Below, piece after piece: positions 31,262 through 34,653 of a DNA stretch of 34,653 nt. Below the pieces are notes generated by a model. That model was given only the letters and a program-made list of their open reading frames with translations. It searched no databases and was not told the origin of the DNA. The position numbers and the translations under genes were made by a program. Source of the stretch: Phycisphaerae bacterium. GTDB lineage: Bacteria > Planctomycetota > Phycisphaerae > Sedimentisphaerales > SM23-30. The stretch is from the NCBI GenBank assembly GCA_016342495.1, contig JAEIOG010000052.1, positions 1-34,653 on the forward strand, in the 5' to 3' direction. Each line of letters starts with the position of its first letter. Position 1 is the first letter of the stretch.

Positions 31262-32686
31262 ATGTCATTTGAGCTCCCTGTTTGGAGTTTTGCAATAGCT
31301 GTCCTAAAGAAAAAACTTGACCTTAGCCCGGAAAATCTGAATCGCACGATCTGGATACTGGCCATACCTGCAGTGCTGGAAAATCTGCTGCAGGTGATGG
31401 TTTTTATATCTGATACGATGATAGTCGGTTGGCTCAAAGAAGCAAATCCTTTGGCCGCTGCTTCGTTGATTGGGCCGGTATTGTTTCTAAGCAATGCCCC
31501 ATTCTATGCGATGGCTATCGGGGCCGGGTCGCTGGTTTCAAGATTCTGGGGCCAGGGTGATCATAAAAAAGCTCAGGAATACGGCGGAACCTGCATGGGT
31601 ATCGCTGTATTACTATCAATTGCAATATTCGCGATAGTTTTGCCTTTTACTCAAGCTGTGGTAAACTTTTTTGACTGCACCGAAGCCGTTAGCATCGCAG
31701 CCAATAAATATTTACGCATTGTATTGCTGTCTAACATATTAGGTTTGCCGATGCTGGTAGCTAACGGTATTATTAGAGCTGTTGGCAAAAGCACAACAGC
31801 GATGATCGTAACGCTGATAATGAATATTTGCAATGTCGTAGTCAGTATAACGCTGGCATTTGGGCTGGGAATAGTTGAACCGATGGGATTTCTAGGTGTG
31901 GCATGGGGAACGGTTATTGCACGTTCACTGGGTGGAGTGTTAGCGATTCTGGTTATTATTGTACCGAAAATGGGTATAGCCATTACGCTTCAAAGCTGGT
32001 TTGATTTTCACTGGGAAACCATCAAAAGAGCCTGGAATACAATTTTTCCGGCTTTTATGGAAAGATTCTTATATTCGATTGGCAATATGTTTTTTATCAA
32101 GATTGTCGCAGCACTAGGGACCAGTGTCATCGCCGGCCATCAGATTGCCCTGCATATCGAGTCAATTGCTTTTATGCCCGCTTGGGGGGTAGCGATGGCA
32201 GTGTCGGCTATTACTGGCCAGGCAATCGGGGCAGGTAAATCACCAATGGCTATCGCTACCGTAAAAAAGACTATCACCTGGACCGGATTAGCGATGGTCA
32301 TTATAGGCTTTAGCTTTATTTTGTTTTCCTATCCCATAGTATCATTATTTGGGGCAACTGAAGAAGTACGCAACCAGGCAGCGATGGCTTTGCAAGTGGG
32401 AGCATTGGAATTGCCATTTTTAGCATTTTCTTTGATACTGGTGTCGGCTTTGCGTGGCGCTGGCGATACCCGCAGTCCATTAGTTGTTTGTTTTGTATGT
32501 ATTATTTTGTTTAGACTGGGTGCAGTTTATTTATTTGCTATTGTGCTGAATCTTGGAATAGCAGGTGTTTGGCTGGCAACATCAATGGATTGGCTGGGCA
32601 GGAGCCTGGGACTTTTATGGTTCTTTAAGAGAGGCGCATGGCAACACATACACGCTCGCGAAGAAGAAGCAATAAAAAAAAGGTGA
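31262..32686 (+). CDS. MATE family efflux transporter
   Basis: This is a MATE-type Na+- or H+-coupled multidrug/metabolite antiporter with twelve predicted membrane helices over 474 residues. Typical elements are the N-terminal AIPAVLENLLQVMV, followed by the first-half DTMIVGWLKE and VSRFWGQGD. In the second half are MAVSAITGQAIGAGKS and VSALRGAGDTRSPLVV. The ATG has no convincing ribosome-binding site and lies 27 nt after the previous gene. The stop codon lies inside the stem of the following terminator. The substrate cannot be told. Confidence 0.92.
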   Translation: MSFELPVWSFAIAVLKKKLDLSPENLNRTIWILAIPAVLENLLQVMVFISDTMIVGWLKEANPLAAASLIGPVLFLSNAPFYAMAIGAGSLVSRFWGQGDHKKAQEYGGTCMGIAVLLSIAIFAIVLPFTQAVVNFFDCTEAVSIAANKYLRIVLLSNILGLPMLVANGIIRAVGKSTTAMIVTLIMNICNVVVSITLAFGLGIVEPMGFLGVAWGTVIARSLGGVLAILVIIVPKMGIAITLQSWFDFHWETIKRAWNTIFPAFMERFLYSIGNMFFIKIVAALGTSVIAGHQIALHIESIAFMPAWGVAMAVSAITGQAIGAGKSPMAIATVKKTITWTGLAMVIIGFSFILFSYPIVSLFGATEEVRNQAAMALQVGALELPFLAFSLILVSALRGAGDTRSPLVVCFVCIILFRLGAVYLFAIVLNLGIAGVWLATSMDWLGRSLGLLWFFKRGAWQHIHAREEEAIKKR

Positions 32687-32711
32687 AACCCATTAAGAGC
32701 TTCACCTTTTT
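32674..32711. terminator. bidirectional terminator (MATE gene / pgi)
   Basis: Stem AAAAAGGTGAA (32677-32687) with TTCACCTTTTT (32701-32711) and a 13-nt loop has T-runs on both strands. It lies between convergent genes and includes the MATE stop codon. Confidence 0.88.
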
Positions 32712-32727
32712 GATTAACATTCAAGTT

Positions 32728-34389
32728 TTACCGCATTTGTTTGTAGGCGTTAATTAGGCCATTGGTTGAACTGTCGTGAGAATTTATTTGGTCATCCTCT
32801 TGCAGTTCTGGCAGAATCTGGTTGGCAAGCTGCTTGCCAAGTTCTACACCCCATTGATCAAAGCTGAAGATATTCCAGATAACCCCTTGGGTAAAGATTT
32901 TATGCTCATAGGCGGCAACCAGCGAACCCAGTGATCTTGGGGTTAGCTGTTCCAATAGGAATGAATTAGTTGGAACATTACCGTCGAAAATCTTAAATGG
33001 CAGTAAAAATTCAATTTCTTCTTCGCTCTTACCTGCGGCTTTTAGCTCGGCCGTTACCGTTGCAGCATCTTTGCCTTTCATTAAAGCTTCGGTTTGGGCG
33101 AAATAATTGGAAAGTAATTTCAGATGATGATCACCGATAGGATTATGACTTTTGGCCGATGCAATAAAATCACAGGGAATTAGTTTTGTGCCCTGATGGA
33201 TCAATTGATAAAAAGCATGCTGGCCATTAGTGCCGGGCTCACCCCAGACAATCGGGCCGGTTTCATAATCAACAATTTCACCATTGCGGTCGACGCTTTT
33301 GCCATTGCTTTCCATATTGCCCTGTTGGAAATATGCGGCGAATCTATGCATATACTGGTCATAAGGAAGAATTGCCTCGCTCTGGGATCCGAAGAAATTA
33401 TTATACCATATGCCAATAAGGGCCAGGATAACCGGGATGTTCTTTTCAAATGGAGTATCTTTGAAATGATTATCCATGGCATGGGCACCTTCCAGTAATG
33501 CTTTGAAATTATCAAAACCGATGGTGCAGGCGATAGGCAGGCCAATAGCCGACCAGAGAGAATAACGACCACCAACCCAGTCCCAGAATCCAAACATATT
33601 AGCCGGGTCGATACCAAATTCGGTAACTTTTTTGGCATTAGTAGAAACTGCCACAAAGTGTTTGCCAACATCGCCAGCCTGATTGGTTTTTTTTATAAAC
33701 CAGTCACGGGCACTGTAGGCATTGGTCATAGTTTCCTGAGTAGTGAATGTCTTAGAGGCAATGATAAACAGCGTGGTTTCAGGATCCAGATATTTCAGGG
33801 TTTCGCAAATATGAGTGCCATCTACATTGCTGACAAAATGCGGTTTGATATTTTTCCAGTAAGGCTTCAAGGCTTCGGTAACCATAACCGGGCCAAGGTC
33901 AGAACCGCCAATGCCAATGTTTACAATATCGGTGATGGCTTTGCCGGTGTAACCTTTCCATGTGCCATCGATAAGCTGATCGGCAAACTGCCGCATTTGA
34001 TCTAATACGGCATTAATTTCGGGTATGACATTTTTGCCATCAACTGAGATTGGGGTATTGGAACAATTTCGCAGGGCGACATGCAAAACACTGCGGGATT
34101 CGGTTTGGTTGATCGGTTGGCCATCGAACATAGATTCGATCGCTTCGGCAAGACGGGTTTCCCGGGCCAATTGTATAAGTAGTTTTATCGTCTCCTCTGT
34201 AATGCGATTTTTGGAATAATCCAGCAGGATTTGTTCAAATTTAAGAGAAAATTTTTCAAAACGGGCCGTATCATTGGCAAATAGATCGACCATTCGGGTT
34301 TCATTAATATCGGCAAAATGGTCAGTGAGGCTATCCCAACTGGGGCATTCGATAGGATTGATGTTTTTTAGCATTTTATTGTTTTCCAT
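32728..34389 (-). CDS. pgi: glucose-6-phosphate isomerase
   Basis: PGI interconverts glucose-6-phosphate and fructose-6-phosphate in glycolysis and gluconeogenesis. The 553-residue protein has the usual large-form length and the signatures [21 protein letters not shown] and the C-terminal [24 protein letters not shown] marks the phosphate-binding loop. The ATG at 34387-34389 lacks a strong ribosome-binding site; the second Met at residue 6 is an alternative. Confidence 0.96.
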   Translation of the reverse strand: MENNKMLKNINPIECPSWDSLTDHFADINETRMVDLFANDTARFEKFSLKFEQILLDYSKNRITEETIKLLIQLARETRLAEAIESMFDGQPINQTESRSVLHVALRNCSNTPISVDGKNVIPEINAVLDQMRQFADQLIDGTWKGYTGKAITDIVNIGIGGSDLGPVMVTEALKPYWKNIKPHFVSNVDGTHICETLKYLDPETTLFIIASKTFTTQETMTNAYSARDWFIKKTNQAGDVGKHFVAVSTNAKKVTEFGIDPANMFGFWDWVGGRYSLWSAIGLPIACTIGFDNFKALLEGAHAMDNHFKDTPFEKNIPVILALIGIWYNNFFGSQSEAILPYDQYMHRFAAYFQQGNMESNGKSVDRNGEIVDYETGPIVWGEPGTNGQHAFYQLIHQGTKLIPCDFIASAKSHNPIGDHHLKLLSNYFAQTEALMKGKDAATVTAELKAAGKSEEEIEFLLPFKIFDGNVPTNSFLLEQLTPRSLGSLVAAYEHKIFTQGVIWNIFSFDQWGVELGKQLANQILPELQEDDQINSHDSSTNGLINAYKQMR

Positions 34390-34653
34390 AAGTTTGTATG
34401 TTAAAAATTAAAATCGCTGGTTATTATAGCAAATATCGAGCATCATGGAAGATTTTATTTTCGGTATATTGATGGGGCATAATAGGGCGTGGGTGAAGGG
34501 CACGAAGAAAAATTCAAGCAGTGAGTAAGTGAGTGAATTTTAGGGGGAGATTGCAGTGTGATTTTTGCCTCTATAACAGGGCAATCGCATGAAATTTTTT
34601 TATTGGAAATCATCATTTCTTCTGTTGGCCCAATCCCAGCACTGTGAGCATAT
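34390..34653. other. pgi upstream region
   Basis: This holds an extended -10 for pgi on - (TGC-TATAAT, 34423-34431) without a good -35, giving a leader of about 30 nt. Beyond it I see no gene, RNA or repeat up to the window end. Confidence 0.5.

Overview
This 34.7 kb window is a bacterial chromosome segment of roughly 40% GC, dense with housekeeping genes. Everything recognisable is core metabolism, bioenergetics or translation; there is no phage, IS element, CRISPR array or defence island. The closest fit I can offer is a marine or anaerobic member of the Planctomycetota (Phycisphaerae-like) or wider PVC group. The reasons are an Na+-NQR, an F-type b subunit with a signal peptide, a DUF6677-like membrane protein, a degenerate endonuclease III-like protein with a Lys-rich tail, and frequent TTG starts. 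That is an inference from gene content, not a phylogeny.

Layout. (1) 1-3941, + strand: the end of an nqr operon (nqrB fragment with an apparent frameshift, then nqrC, D, E, F), encoding a Na+-pumping NADH:quinone oxidoreductase. (2) 4101-4973, - strand: long-form hisG, convergent with nqrF across a shared bidirectional terminator. (3) 5127-10917, - strand: a nusA-infB-DUF503-rbfA-HhH-like operon for transcription antitermination, translation initiation and 30S maturation. A structured leader lies upstream of nusA, where rimP would commonly be. (4) 11464-11681: tRNA-Lys(UUU) with a clear promoter and terminator. (5) 12074-18051, + strand: tdh without kbl, a phosphoethanolamine-transferase-like membrane enzyme carrying an extra C-terminal GDPD-like domain, and a large conserved protein of unknown function. 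(6) 18068-19751: a lipoprotein PAP2 phosphatase and a stand-alone LigD-type phosphoesterase domain on -, and an ArgA-like GNAT acetyltransferase on +. (7) 20208-27942, + strand: the complete F1Fo ATP synthase operon, atpZ-like, atpI-like, then atpB E F H A G D C. (8) 27964-30391, - strand: a DUF3239-like membrane protein, an Mrp/NBP35 Fe-S carrier and a DUF89 damage-control phosphatase. (9) 30561-32686, + strand: two small membrane proteins and a MATE transporter, then pgi on - (32728-34389), sharing another bidirectional terminator.

How they fit together: Nqr would convert NADH oxidation into a Na+ gradient. The ATP synthase c subunit lacks the usual Na+-coordinating residues, so it probably uses H+, which implies Na+/H+ exchange elsewhere in the cell.

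The most interesting non-genic signal is a family of short intergenic elements at about 3943-4038, 6245-6340 and, more diverged, 15998-16083. They share a two-stem architecture, and their stem sequences change in a compensatory way between copies. Also notable are mutually exclusive hairpins in the nusA leader, a four-Cys N-terminal extension on NqrD, and the two-domain phosphoethanolamine-transferase/GDPD-like protein. I found no clear-cut new multi-gene system.
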